Origin: Saccharopolyspora_D taberi
Lineage (GTDB): Bacteria; Actinomycetota; Actinomycetes; Mycobacteriales; Pseudonocardiaceae
Direction of reading: 5' to 3'
Assembly: GCF_039534165.1 (NCBI RefSeq)
Contig: NZ_BAAAUX010000030.1
Coordinates: forward strand, 1 to 58,563
Length of the DNA stretch: 58,563 bases
Positions 43,482-52,918 of the stretch are shown here, piece by piece. Numbering within the stretch: position 1 is the first letter of the stretch; each line of letters opens with the position of its first letter. The notes under the pieces were generated by a model. The model searched no databases. It worked only from the letters and a program-made list of their open reading frames with translations, and was not told where the DNA came from. A program made the position numbers and the translations under genes.

Positions 43482-44000
43482 ATGGAACTGAACAGGAACG
43501 ACATCCCCGCCCACTCCGAGGCCATCCACGCCGACGCAATCCACTCCGACGCAGCCCACGCCGACGCCATCCACTCTGACCTAGCCCACGCCGACGTAAT
43601 TCACCACTCCGGCCCAGCCAGCCACTTCGGCCCCGCTCAGCACTCCGACCCAGCCCACCACTCCAGCCCAGCCGACCACTCCGACCCAGCCCACCACTCC
43701 AGTCCCACTCAGAACCACGACCCGGCCCAGCACCACGACGCCCAGCGCCCAGACCTGGACCGGCATCCCGACGACACCCCGGACCGGCCCGCCCGAAAGC
43801 TCCGGGTCGTGGGGCCGGACTTCATCCCGGCTCCCCGGCCAGGACCGGAACGGGCGCCGACCGAGGAACGCCCGATCGACGAACCGCCCCCGCTGAGCGA
43901 CTACGTGCGGGGCTACCTGACGGCAGCCTTCAATGCTCGGAGGAAGAGCGCAGGGAGAGGCCGCGCTCCCAGGGGGCCGTGCGACCCCGCGGCTCGGTGA
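43482..44000 (+). CDS. Histidine-rich repeat protein, unknown
   Basis: A 172-residue protein. Residues about 10-90 are built of short repeats: first AIHADAIHSDAAHADAIHSD, then QHSDPAHHSSPADHSDPAHH, then NHDPAQHHD. The DNA repeats in steps of about 24 and 33 bp. The rest (KLRVVGPDFIPAPRPGPE, PPPLSDYVRGYLTAAF) looks like ordinary protein. Dense His/Asp suggests metal binding, perhaps nickel, zinc or cobalt storage. The repeats use unusual A-ending codons (GCA, CCA, CTA) for this genome. The 3' end overlaps the convergent membrane hydrolase gene by 71 bp, so one of the two ends may be wrongly placed. Confidence 0.6.
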   Translation: MELNRNDIPAHSEAIHADAIHSDAAHADAIHSDLAHADVIHHSGPASHFGPAQHSDPAHHSSPADHSDPAHHSSPTQNHDPAQHHDAQRPDLDRHPDDTPDRPARKLRVVGPDFIPAPRPGPERAPTEERPIDEPPPLSDYVRGYLTAAFNARRKSAGRGRAPRGPCDPAAR

Positions 44001-46680
44001 TCTCGGGCAGCACCCTCGGCTCGGCTCGTGACGCGTCGTCCGGCACCGCCGCCCCGGCGGTGATGTCGACGGGCGTCTCCTGCTGCTCGGCGTCTTCCGG
44101 CGCGTCCAGCTCGGCTTCGGCGCGCTCGGCTTCGGCCCATCCGGCGAACCGGGACTCACCGTTGCCGCCCTCGGGTTCGGCCTCGCCGGACCGCTCGGTC
44201 ATCACGAGCGGTCCGGCGAGCGAATCGCCGTCGCCGCCCTGCGCGTGCAGGGCCGGGGGTTCGGCGGGCTTGGGCGGTGCCGGGACAGCGGTGGTCGTCG
44301 GCGTGAGCAACGGCAGCGCAGCCGCGCGAACCGGAACCTCCAGGCCGGCCGCCATCGCGACCGCGCGGTCCCACTCGGGGTCGCCGCTGTAGTCGGTGTG
44401 CCCGAGCACGCCGGGTACCCAGCGGCGGAACGAGAACGGTCCGCGCTGCGGGTCGGGCAGCCAGTGGTCGCCGCCGAGCACCAGCGCCCCGGTCGGTCCG
44501 CGGGTGGCCGCGGGCAGCGGTCCCTCGGAGCCGTCGGCGCGGAAGCCCACGCCGATGAGCATCCCGTCGAAGACTTGGCGGTTCCAGGTGGTCACGGCGC
44601 CGCCGAGGCTGTCGGTCCCCCGGCACAGGGAACGCCACCGCCCACCGAGCGAGCCGGACAGGTCCCGCAGCGAGTTGTGCGACACCACGCCCGGGAACGC
44701 CCGGGGGTAGGCCCACTGCAACTGCGAGCCCGCGGTCACCAGCCCGACGCGTTCCCGGTCCTCCTCGGGCAGGGACTCCATCAGGCGCGCGGTCGCGACC
44801 GCGGCGAGCAGGCTGCCCTGGCTGTGGCCGACCAGGACGACCCGGGTGTTCGGGTCGGACAGGTGCTCGGTGACGCGGGCGGCGAGCTCGGGGATGACCT
44901 TGAGCGCGTAGCACGGCGGGACGACCGGGTGCGCCTCGCGCGGCCAGAACAGCGTGAGGTCGCACAGGATTCCGAGGTACCGGGCCGTCTTCTTCTCCGT
45001 GGCGGCCAGGAAAACCATGCGCAGCAACCCGATCGCGAGCGCGGCGAGCGTCGCCACGCCCAGCGTGATCAGCCAGTCGGACCAGACACCCCTGGGCAGG
45101 TCCAGGGAACGCAGCAGGAAGGTCAGCGCGGTGCTGACGGTCAGCACCGCCGCGATGAGCAGGAGAACACGATGTGCGTTGCGACGTTGCAGATCGGCCT
45201 GGCGCCAGGCGGAGGCGGCCGACTGCTGGTCCTGCTGGCGGCCCGCGTGCAGCAGTGCGACCTCGGCGGGCACCGGCCCCTCGGCCTGCGCCGTCCGCCA
45301 GCTCCGGATCAGCGTCCACGGCACCAGGACGACGCCGGCCAGACCGAGCAGGACCGCGGCGGTTCCCCAGAAGATCGTCATGTCGTCGTAGGCGGTCGGC
45401 AGCACGAGGCCCGGGTCGCCCAGCGCCTGGGCCACGCTCAGGCCGAGTCCGGCGCCGAACCCGCTGCCGAGCAGGCAGGCGATCATCAGCATCGGTGCGG
45501 TCATCCAGCCACCGGCCCACGGGCGCAGCTGCGCGGGGATCTTCGCCCACGCCGGCCGGGCCAGCAGCGCGGCCGGAACCAGCAGCACCGCGACCGCGAC
45601 GCAGGTGGCGATCAGCACCGCGGTGAGCGCGCCGATCGTCACGTCCGAGCCCGGCAGCGGTCCGCTCAGCTCACCGGGCAGCAGCGCGACGGTGATCAGC
45701 ACCAGGCCAGCCGCGCCCATCAGCGCCAGCCGGGGGCCGCGGCTCAGGACGGACCGCAGCGCGCGACCGCTGCGGCGGTCGTAGGAACCGGTCGGGTCGT
45801 CCGCGACCACGGTTCCGACCAGCGAGAGGAGGGCCAGCGCGGCGGCGACCAGTCCGCGCGGGTCGGTGAGCGCCCCGAGCGGTCCGCCGAGAGCCAGAAG
45901 CACCACAGTGGACAGTGCCGCGGTCACGTGCAGCGCGCGGAGCGCGGGCGTGTCCGGGTCGGAGACGACGTTCGTCCCCGGCAGCACCGGCGCGTTCGCG
46001 GAGTGGCTCGGGGTTTCGGACCTGCCCGCCAGGACCTTCCAGGAGACGCACGACAGCCGGTACATCAGCACCACGACCAGAGCCACCGGCAGCAGCCCGG
46101 CGGATGCGCGCAGCACGTCGCTGCTCCGCGCGGAGTCCGGCACGATGCCCAGGCATCCGGACGTGGGGCTGAGGCACTGGGAAGCGAGCAGGTCGAGGCT
46201 CACCACGGTGAGCTGCGCGACCATCAGCATCGTCAGCAGCAGCGCCGCCAGCCGCAGCAATGCCCGCAGCACGCCGGAAATCGCGCGGCTGATCACGTTG
46301 TTCTGGCGCGGCGCTGGCAGCATCCAGTGCGCGACGTTGGCCAGCGCGAACGGGAACAGCAGCGCCCAGGTTGCCTTGCCCCAGCCGCCGGAGGTCATGC
46401 CGCCCCAGACGTAGCCCTCGACGATCCGGGGCACGGTCCGCTCCCCGGCCGACAGCATCGGCCCGGGGACCGGGCGGCGAAGCCGGTCGGCCGGGCGGAC
46501 GATCCGTCCGACTCCGTCGCCGGCGACGTCGACGGACGCGACCGAGTCGGTCAGCGCATCGCCGGTGGTGCCGAGAATTCCGTGCACCCGCAGCTCGACA
46601 ACGCGGGTGTCGGGCCCGGGAATCCGCACAGGTCCTCCTGGCTCGCTTCGCTGGTGATCTCGTGCTGGTCGATTCTCCAT
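43930..46680 (-). CDS. Large integral-membrane protein with a serine-hydrolase (GHSQGS) domain
   Basis: A 916-residue protein. The N-terminal VVELRVHGILGTTGDALTDS resembles an alpha/beta-hydrolase opening strand. About ten membrane spans follow (roughly 105-560, for example ALLRLAALLLTMLMVAQLTV). The nucleophile elbow GHSQGS is at about 618-623, then a soluble domain and a Glu/Ala-rich tail. It is probably a membrane-anchored lipase or esterase, substrate unknown. The ATG at 46680 is chosen; the family-like start could be about 28 residues later. No neighbour explains its task. Large membrane hydrolases of this kind are scattered in actinobacteria. Confidence 0.78.
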   Translation of the reverse strand: MENRPARDHQRSEPGGPVRIPGPDTRVVELRVHGILGTTGDALTDSVASVDVAGDGVGRIVRPADRLRRPVPGPMLSAGERTVPRIVEGYVWGGMTSGGWGKATWALLFPFALANVAHWMLPAPRQNNVISRAISGVLRALLRLAALLLTMLMVAQLTVVSLDLLASQCLSPTSGCLGIVPDSARSSDVLRASAGLLPVALVVVLMYRLSCVSWKVLAGRSETPSHSANAPVLPGTNVVSDPDTPALRALHVTAALSTVVLLALGGPLGALTDPRGLVAAALALLSLVGTVVADDPTGSYDRRSGRALRSVLSRGPRLALMGAAGLVLITVALLPGELSGPLPGSDVTIGALTAVLIATCVAVAVLLVPAALLARPAWAKIPAQLRPWAGGWMTAPMLMIACLLGSGFGAGLGLSVAQALGDPGLVLPTAYDDMTIFWGTAAVLLGLAGVVLVPWTLIRSWRTAQAEGPVPAEVALLHAGRQQDQQSAASAWRQADLQRRNAHRVLLLIAAVLTVSTALTFLLRSLDLPRGVWSDWLITLGVATLAALAIGLLRMVFLAATEKKTARYLGILCDLTLFWPREAHPVVPPCYALKVIPELAARVTEHLSDPNTRVVLVGHSQGSLLAAVATARLMESLPEEDRERVGLVTAGSQLQWAYPRAFPGVVSHNSLRDLSGSLGGRWRSLCRGTDSLGGAVTTWNRQVFDGMLIGVGFRADGSEGPLPAATRGPTGALVLGGDHWLPDPQRGPFSFRRWVPGVLGHTDYSGDPEWDRAVAMAAGLEVPVRAAALPLLTPTTTAVPAPPKPAEPPALHAQGGDGDSLAGPLVMTERSGEAEPEGGNGESRFAGWAEAERAEAELDAPEDAEQQETPVDITAGAAVPDDASRAEPRVLPEITEPRGRTAPWERGLSLRSSSEH

Positions 46681-47101
46681 CGCAGATCCACTCCTGGCGA
46701 CCTATCCGCGCTCGATTGTGGTCGCCTCGACTGCCCGGTGTCCCGGAATCGGCCGAGTCGAGCGCACTCGATCGTTTCAATCCGGAACCGCACGAACACT
46801 CTCGGTAGGGCCGACGTTGCCGCGAGACCCTCGCCGAGGAGCGCGGAGGAGATCAGCGACGAACGCCTTCAGATTCGCAACGGTATCGACTTCGCGATCA
46901 CCGACCTCTTCGAGGCGGCGATGAGCAGGCAGCGCAGATGCTTGCGCGGCACGGTGATCCGGCGCCGACCATGGATCTCGGCGACCGCGGCGACGCGACT
47001 CCGCTGCTGCACAAGGAGGTTCAGCGCAAGCGGGCAGGTGCGGTTCCGGTCGCCGACGAAGCGGCTCCGGCCGACCTGGCCGACTGCCGGCGCGCGTGCG
47101 C
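46681..47101. other. 421-bp region without a recognised gene
   Basis: All frames are open for short stretches only. A + strand frame near 46930-47095 (MLARHGDPAPTMDLGDRGDA...) and a minus-strand frame ending KHLRCLLIAASKRSV look protein-like but have no family I recognise and no good SD. It may hold a gene remnant. Nothing else is seen. Confidence 0.4.
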
Positions 47102-47575
47102 CTACGGCTCCACGCGGACCTCCGGGGCGTGGCGGACGGGGAAGTTCACCGAGTTCGCGATGAAGCACTTGCGGTGCGCTTGTTCGTGCAGCTCGGTGGC
47201 CTTGGCCACCATCGACCCGTCGGCCACGGCGACCTTCGGCCGCAGCACGACCTCGGTGAACCGACCGGCGCCGTCGGCTTCTTCGACCATCACGCCGTTC
47301 GCCTCGTCCTCGTAGCCGGTGACCACGACTCCGGATGTGCTGCACAGCGCGAGGTACCAGAGCATGTGGCACTCGGACAGGGAGGCGACGAGCAGGTCCT
47401 CCGGGTTGAGCTTGGCGGGGTCGCCGCGGAAGGCGGGGTCGGCCGACGCCGGCAACGCGGGTTTGCCGTCGACCTCGACGAGGTGGTCGCGTCCGTACTC
47501 GCGGTACGAGGAGGTGCCGGTGCCGGAATTGCCGGTCCAGGTCACCTTGGCCCGGTACCCGTGGTGCTTCGTCAT
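47102..47575 (-). CDS. OsmC-family peroxiredoxin
   Basis: OsmC/Ohr proteins detoxify organic hydroperoxides. The 157-residue protein has KVTWTGNSGTGTSSYREYGR, NPEDLLVASLSECHMLWYL with Cys69, and HEQAHRKCFIANSVNFPVR with Cys137, giving the two redox cysteines. Length is normal. ATG at 47575; TATACA lies 6 nt upstream with TTTCAG 17 nt before it, suggesting a leaderless or very short leader transcript. Divergent from tmk. Confidence 0.9.
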   Translation of the reverse strand: MTKHHGYRAKVTWTGNSGTGTSSYREYGRDHLVEVDGKPALPASADPAFRGDPAKLNPEDLLVASLSECHMLWYLALCSTSGVVVTGYEDEANGVMVEEADGAGRFTEVVLRPKVAVADGSMVAKATELHEQAHRKCFIANSVNFPVRHAPEVRVEP

Positions 47576-47683
47576 GCACGTTGTATACAGCAGATCCCCT
47601 TGTTCTGAAAGGAGAATCAACCACCGGTGAAGCAGGGCCGGGTACGTGCTCGACGTGCGGTGCGCTCGGGCTACCGTTGCCGC

Positions 47684-48328
47684 GTGGGTCGGCTGATCGT
47701 GATCGAAGGACTTGACGGCGCGGGCAAGCGCACTCTCGCCGATGGGCTCGAAGCGGAACTGGTCCGCCGCGGGAACTCGGTGGCCAGGGGCGCGTTCCCC
47801 CGCTACGAAGCCGACATCCACGCCGCGCTCGTCGGCGAGGCGCTGCGGTCGCAGCACGGCGACCTCGGCGAGTCGGTCTACGGCATGGCGGTGCTGAACG
47901 CGCTGGACCGCCGCGCCGCGGCGGAAGGGCTGCGCGCCGATCTCCAGTCGCACGACGTCGTCCTGCTCGACCGCTACGTCGCCTCCAACGCCGCTTACGG
48001 AGCCGCGCGGCTCCACCAGGACGCGAACGGCGATTTCGTCGCCTGGGTCGAGCAGTTGGAGATCGAGCGGTTCGCCGTTCCCGGGCCCGACCTGCAGCTG
48101 TACCTGCAAGTGCCGATCGAGGTGGCCGCGAGCCGGGCCGAGCACCGGGAACGCACCGAGTCCGACCGGAGGCGGGACCGGTACGAGTCGGATTCTTCGC
48201 TCCAGCAACGCTGTGGCGAGGTCTACGCCCAGCTCGCCGCGAAGGCCTGGTGGTCGCCGTGGCGGGTGATCGACGGGGTCTCGCAGGTGGACTTCGCGGA
48301 TCTGGCCGACTCGGTCCTGGCGCTCTGA
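47684..48328 (+). CDS. tmk: Thymidylate kinase
   Basis: Tmk phosphorylates dTMP to dTDP. The 214-residue protein starts VGRLIVIEGLDGAGKRTLAD (P-loop GLDGAGKRT, like mycobacterial Tmk), has DRYVASNAAYGAARLHQD (the DRY/F motif) and the LID region EHRERTESDRRRDRYESD. TACCGT at 47672-47677, 6 nt before the GTG, supports this leaderless start; a GTG at 47627 is also in frame. It precedes mtrA as in mycobacteria. Confidence 0.93.
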   Translation: MGRLIVIEGLDGAGKRTLADGLEAELVRRGNSVARGAFPRYEADIHAALVGEALRSQHGDLGESVYGMAVLNALDRRAAAEGLRADLQSHDVVLLDRYVASNAAYGAARLHQDANGDFVAWVEQLEIERFAVPGPDLQLYLQVPIEVAASRAEHRERTESDRRRDRYESDSSLQQRCGEVYAQLAAKAWWSPWRVIDGVSQVDFADLADSVLAL

Positions 48329-48610
48329 CGCCAGGAACCAGCCGCGCCGAACGCGTTGTGTGACCGCCTGAACACGGGTTTCCGCGCCGAGGCGATCCGG
48401 TTCCTGCGGCGCGGCCGGGCGGGGTGGCCCATCGGCCCCGGAGCGGGACCTCCGAAGGCACCAGTGCGGAATTTCCCGCCCCGTCCCCGATCCGCTCGTG
48501 TCCACAATGCTCCGTTCGGCGGTACCGTACATGTCCGGGCGTCCGGCGATCCGGCGACCTGCGGTGACGACGAACGGGTGGTGCACGGCTGGGGAGTGAC
48601 AAGTGCAACC

Positions 48611-49297
48611 ATGTGGGGCATGAAGGCACGCGTGCTCGTGGTGGACGACGATCCGGCTCTGGCTGAAATGCTGACCATCGTGCTCCGGGGCGAGGGTTTC
48701 GAGACCGCCGTCGTCAGCGACGGCACCAAGGCCATGCCTGCCCTGCGGGAACTCAAACCCGACCTGGTCCTGCTGGACCTGATGCTGCCCGGCATGAACG
48801 GCATCGACGTCTGCAAGGCGATCCGCACCGAGTCCGTCGTGCCGATCGTGATGCTGACCGCCAAGAGCGACACCGTGGACGTCGTCCTCGGCCTGGAGTC
48901 CGGCGCCGACGACTACGTCGTCAAGCCGTTCAAACCGAAGGAGCTGGTCGCGCGGCTGCGGGCGCGCCTGCGCCGCACCGACGCCGAGCCCGCCGAGGTG
49001 CTGTCGATCGGTGATCTCACCATCGACGTGCCCGGCCACGAGGTGACCCGCGAGGGCCAGCCGATCGCACTGACCCCGCTGGAGTTCGACCTGCTGGTCG
49101 CGCTGGCCCGCAAGCCGCGGCAGGTGTTCACCCGCGAGGTCCTGCTCGAGCAGGTCTGGGGCTACCGGCACGCCGCCGACACCCGGCTGGTCAACGTGCA
49201 CGTCCAGCGCCTGCGGTCGAAGGTGGAGCGCGACCCGGAGCGTCCCGAGGTGGTGTTGACCGTGCGCGGCGTCGGCTACAAGGCCGGCCCGCCGTGA
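48611..49297 (+). CDS. mtrA: MtrA, OmpR-family response regulator
   Basis: MtrA controls cell-wall hydrolases, division and DNA replication genes in actinobacteria. The 228-residue protein has the receiver site D56, T83 and K105 and the MtrA-typical ALAEMLTIVLRGEGFETAVV. The C-terminal winged helix has LTPLEFDLLVALARKPRQVF and ends VRGVGYKAGPP. The ATG at 48611 or at 48620 could be the start; GGGGAG is 14 nt before 48611. It is followed by mtrB and lpqB. Confidence 0.95.
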   Translation: MWGMKARVLVVDDDPALAEMLTIVLRGEGFETAVVSDGTKAMPALRELKPDLVLLDLMLPGMNGIDVCKAIRTESVVPIVMLTAKSDTVDVVLGLESGADDYVVKPFKPKELVARLRARLRRTDAEPAEVLSIGDLTIDVPGHEVTREGQPIALTPLEFDLLVALARKPRQVFTREVLLEQVWGYRHAADTRLVNVHVQRLRSKVERDPERPEVVLTVRGVGYKAGPP

Positions 49298-49433
49298 TCG
49301 AAGCCGGTCGGATCGGGCGCCCCGCGGACGTGCGCCGGCGGGACGACCGGCTCGGCCGCTCCGGGACGCCCGCGACTCGCGGGGCGCGGTTCGCGGGGCG
49401 GTGCTCGATCACCCGCACGGGAGTTTCCGAGGG

Positions 49434-51194
49434 ATGGTTGGCGTGAGCGTCTGGGCACGTCGTGGCCGGGTGGCGCGGCAGCTGGCCACGCGCGCCAGGG
49501 ACGAGGTCCGCGACCGCTGGCACCGCTTCGAGCGGATGTGGCGCCGGTCGATGCAGCTGCGGGTGGTCGTCAGCACCCTCGCACTGTCGTCGGCGGTGGT
49601 TTCCGCGCTGGGCATGGTGATCCAGACGCAGATCACCTACCAGCTGCTGGAGGCCAAGAAGATCGCGGCGATCGCGCAGGTCGACTCCATCCTGCCGAGC
49701 CTGGAACGCGAGCTGACCGCCGTCGACCCGAACTCCGACCGGGTCGCCGAGCAGCTGGAGGCCGCGCTGAACCGGCTGACCACCACCGCGTCCGGCCACT
49801 CGACCAGCGGCGGCACCGCGGCCGGGTCGTTCACCCCGGTCCTCGTCGACGGGTTCTCGCAGACCCGCGACTTCCAGCCCTCGGCAGGCCCGGTGGACGA
49901 GGTCCCGACGTCGCTGCGGCGGTTCGTCGAACGCGGCCAGCTCGCGACCATGATCACCACGCCCGAGAACCGCAAGCCCGACGACCGGGTCACGATGTTC
50001 GCGGTCGGCACCCCGGTGGGCAGCTCGACCCGGCCGCTGCAGATCTACCTGCTGTTCCCGCTGACCGCGGAGCAGAACACGCTCGGGCTGGTCCAGAACA
50101 CGCTGGTGGTCGGCGGTGGCGTGCTGCTGGTGCTGCTCGGCGGGATCACGAACCTGGTGACCAGGCAGGTCGTCCGGCCGGTCCGGCAGGCCGCGCAGAT
50201 CGCCGAGCGGCTGGCCGACGGCGACCTGGACAAGCGGATGCGGGTGATCGGCGAGGACGACGTGGCCCGGCTGGCCGAGTCGTTCAACGAGATGGCCGAC
50301 AGCCTCAAGCACCAGATCAAGCAGCTGGAGGAGTTCGGCCAGCTCCAGCGCCGGTTCACCTCCGACGTCTCGCACGAGCTGCGGACCCCGCTGACCACGG
50401 TCCGGATGGCCGCCGACGTGCTGCACGCCTCCCGCGAGCAGTTCCCGCCGGGGCTGTCCCGCTCGACCGAGCTGCTGGTCGACGAGCTCGACCGCTTCGA
50501 GTCGCTGCTGGCCGACCTGCTGGAGATCTCCCGGCTGGACGCAGGTGTGGCCGAGCTGGCCGCGGAACCGCTGGACATCCCCGAGATCGTGCGGCGCACG
50601 GTCGAGTCGCTGCGCCCGATCGCCGTCACCAGCCGGGTCGAGCTGCGGCTGGACCTGCCCGCGGAGGAGTTCACCACCATCGCCGACGCCCGCCGGGTGG
50701 AGCGGATCGTCCGCAACCTGGTGGCCAACGCCATCGACCACGCCGAGGGCGGCCCGGTCGAGGTGCGCTTCGCCAGCAACGAGAACGCGGTCGCGGTCAC
50801 GGTGCGGGACTACGGCGTGGGCCTGCGCCCTGGCGAGGCGGAGCTGGTGTTCACCCGGTTCTGGCGGGCCGACCCGTCGCGCGACCGCAAGACCGGCGGA
50901 ACCGGGCTCGGGCTGTCGATCAGCTCCGAGGACGCCCGGCTGCACGGCGGGACCCTGGACGCCTGGGGCGAACCGGGCGAGGGTTCCTGCTTCCGCCTCA
51001 CGCTGCCGCGCGCCCCGGGCGAGGACTTCGAGGACAGCCCGCTCGCGCTGCCGGCGACCAGGCGCATCGCCGCGCCCGGCGCCTTGCTGGCCGCGACTCC
51101 CGACCCGCCGCCGGAGGGCGAGGACGAGTCCGAGCCGGAACCCCGCGACGAGGGGCCGGCCCGGCTGTCGCAGGCATGGGAGGAGATGCAGTGA
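49434..51194 (+). CDS. mtrB: MtrB, sensor histidine kinase
   Basis: MtrB phosphorylates MtrA. The 586-residue protein has TM1 (about 43-64), a large extracytoplasmic sensor (65-220), TM2 (about 224-243), HAMP (about 245-297), the H-box TSDVSHELRTPLTTVRMAAD with H314 and HATPase motifs (LVANAIDHAEGG, DYGVGLRPG, GGTGLGLSIS). A charged, Pro-rich tail ends the protein. I chose ATG 49434; GTG 49401 and 49443 are alternatives. Its stop overlaps the lpqB start (GTGA). Confidence 0.94.
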   Translation: MVGVSVWARRGRVARQLATRARDEVRDRWHRFERMWRRSMQLRVVVSTLALSSAVVSALGMVIQTQITYQLLEAKKIAAIAQVDSILPSLERELTAVDPNSDRVAEQLEAALNRLTTTASGHSTSGGTAAGSFTPVLVDGFSQTRDFQPSAGPVDEVPTSLRRFVERGQLATMITTPENRKPDDRVTMFAVGTPVGSSTRPLQIYLLFPLTAEQNTLGLVQNTLVVGGGVLLVLLGGITNLVTRQVVRPVRQAAQIAERLADGDLDKRMRVIGEDDVARLAESFNEMADSLKHQIKQLEEFGQLQRRFTSDVSHELRTPLTTVRMAADVLHASREQFPPGLSRSTELLVDELDRFESLLADLLEISRLDAGVAELAAEPLDIPEIVRRTVESLRPIAVTSRVELRLDLPAEEFTTIADARRVERIVRNLVANAIDHAEGGPVEVRFASNENAVAVTVRDYGVGLRPGEAELVFTRFWRADPSRDRKTGGTGLGLSISSEDARLHGGTLDAWGEPGEGSCFRLTLPRAPGEDFEDSPLALPATRRIAAPGALLAATPDPPPEGEDESEPEPRDEGPARLSQAWEEMQ

Positions 51195-52906
51195 GAGCCC
51201 GGCTGGTAGCGCTGTTCGCGCTGTTCGCCCTGGTGATCTCGGGGTGCGCGTCGATCCCGGAGAACTCCGACCCGGAGGCGGTCCGGCGGGTGGACGAGTC
51301 CAACACGACCATGCCGGTGACCGCGCCGCCGGAGGGGATCGACTCCTTCACGCTCGTCCGCAACTTCGTCAACGCCAGCGCCGCCCCGGAGAACGACCAC
51401 CTCAACGGCAGGCTGCACCTGACCGAGCAGGCCAAGCGCTCGTGGATGCCCACCTCCGGCCTGCTGGTCGTCGACGACGTCGACACCATCCCCGCGGCCT
51501 CGCCGGAGCCGCTGCCCGAAGGGGTGCAGCTGGTGAGCCTCCAGGCCAACCGGGTCGGCCGGCTGCTCGCCGACCAGTCCTTCGTGCCGGAGGAGGGCGA
51601 GTACACCGCCCAGGTCAGGGTCGAGCGGCAGGCCGACGGGCAGTGGCGGATCGCGAACCCGCCGCCGGAGCTGGTGGTCAGCAGGGCGTCCTTCGAGAGC
51701 AACTACCGCCAGGTGCCGATCTACTTCTTCGACCACGACTGGACCGGGGTCGTCCCGGACCTGCGCTACGTCGTCGCGCAGCCCCAGGCCACCCTGCCCA
51801 GCCGGGTGGTGGACCTGCTGATGAAGGGCCCGTCGGAGGGCCTGCGCACGTCGTTGGGCAACGCCATCCCGGAACAGGTGCAGCCGAAGACGAACGTCAC
51901 CGAGGCCGCTAACGGAGCTCTGGAGGTGAACCTGAGCAGCCTCCGCGGCCTCTCGCAGGAGTCGCGCCGCCTGATCGCCGCCCAGATCGTGCTGTCGCTG
52001 CAAAGCGTCAGCAACGCTCGGGTGCAGCTGTCCGAGGAAGGGAGCCCGCTGCTGGAGGGCGGTCGCGACCTGTGGCCAACCGACTTCACGTCCTTCGAGA
52101 CCGACAACGCCGGTCGCCCGGACCTGTCCGGCCTGGCCGTGGCCAGCGAACGCCTCCACGTGCTCGACGAGCAGGCCGAACCGGTGCCCGGCCCGGCCGG
52201 TTCCGGGGAGCTCGACGTGGTCCGGGCCGCGCAGTCGGCCGACGGGGCCGAGATCGCCGCGGTGACCCGCAAGCCGGGCGGCGTCGGCCTGCGGATCGGC
52301 CAGTACGGCGGTCAGCTGCCCGAGCTCCAGCTGTCCGGAGCGGACATGAGCAGGCCGTCCTGGCGCGGTGAGGGCGAGCTGTGGACCGTGGTGAACCGGC
52401 ACGACATCGTCCGGCTGGTCGAGGACGGCGGCACCTGGGTCCAGAAGCCGGTCGACGCGCGGGAACTGGGCGCGGGCAAGGAGATCACCGACCTGCGGCT
52501 GTCGCGGGACGGAGCGCGCGCGGCCGTCGTCGTGGACGGCAGGCTCGTCGTCGCCGGGGTGTCCGACGAGGACGGGCGGATCTCCCTGCGGCGGCCGACC
52601 GTGCTGCCGATCGGCGGCAGGGACGTGCGGGTGACCGGTGTCGAGTGGCTCGGCCAGCAGTCGCTGGTGGCGATCACCGACAGCAACTCGCAGCCGGTGG
52701 TCGAGGTGACCGCCGACGGGTTCCGGTGGACCCCGTACGCCTCGGTGAACCTGGTCCAGCCGCTGGTCGGGGTCGCGGTCGGTCCCGGCGGCAACGTCGT
52801 CGTCGCTGCGCAGAGCGGCCTGTGGCAGGCGGGAGACTCCCGCGACGTGTGGACGCACCTGCAGACCTCGCTGGGCGGGAACTCCCTGCCGTTCTTCCCG
52901 GGCTGA
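51191..52906 (+). CDS. lpqB: LpqB, lipoprotein modulator of MtrAB
   Basis: LpqB is a lipoprotein that binds MtrB and modulates MtrA phosphorylation. The 571-residue protein starts with a lipoprotein signal peptide, with lipobox LVISGC and lipidated Cys19. A GerMN domain (about 200-310: VPIYFFDHDWTGVVPDLRYV...) and a C-terminal beta-propeller-like region (PSWRGEGELWTVVNRHDIVR) follow. GTG overlaps the mtrB stop by 4 nt, the usual coupled mtrA-mtrB-lpqB arrangement. Confidence 0.94.
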   Translation: MRARLVALFALFALVISGCASIPENSDPEAVRRVDESNTTMPVTAPPEGIDSFTLVRNFVNASAAPENDHLNGRLHLTEQAKRSWMPTSGLLVVDDVDTIPAASPEPLPEGVQLVSLQANRVGRLLADQSFVPEEGEYTAQVRVERQADGQWRIANPPPELVVSRASFESNYRQVPIYFFDHDWTGVVPDLRYVVAQPQATLPSRVVDLLMKGPSEGLRTSLGNAIPEQVQPKTNVTEAANGALEVNLSSLRGLSQESRRLIAAQIVLSLQSVSNARVQLSEEGSPLLEGGRDLWPTDFTSFETDNAGRPDLSGLAVASERLHVLDEQAEPVPGPAGSGELDVVRAAQSADGAEIAAVTRKPGGVGLRIGQYGGQLPELQLSGADMSRPSWRGEGELWTVVNRHDIVRLVEDGGTWVQKPVDARELGAGKEITDLRLSRDGARAAVVVDGRLVVAGVSDEDGRISLRRPTVLPIGGRDVRVTGVEWLGQQSLVAITDSNSQPVVEVTADGFRWTPYASVNLVQPLVGVAVGPGGNVVVAAQSGLWQAGDSRDVWTHLQTSLGGNSLPFFPG

Positions 52907-52918
52907 CGACACGCGCGG

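Noticed and set aside
43581..44159. Minus-strand frame with Gly-Trp-Val repeats opposite the His-rich gene
   Set aside because: It is simply the complement of the His/Ser/Asp repeats and would overlap the hydrolase gene in another frame; no SD.
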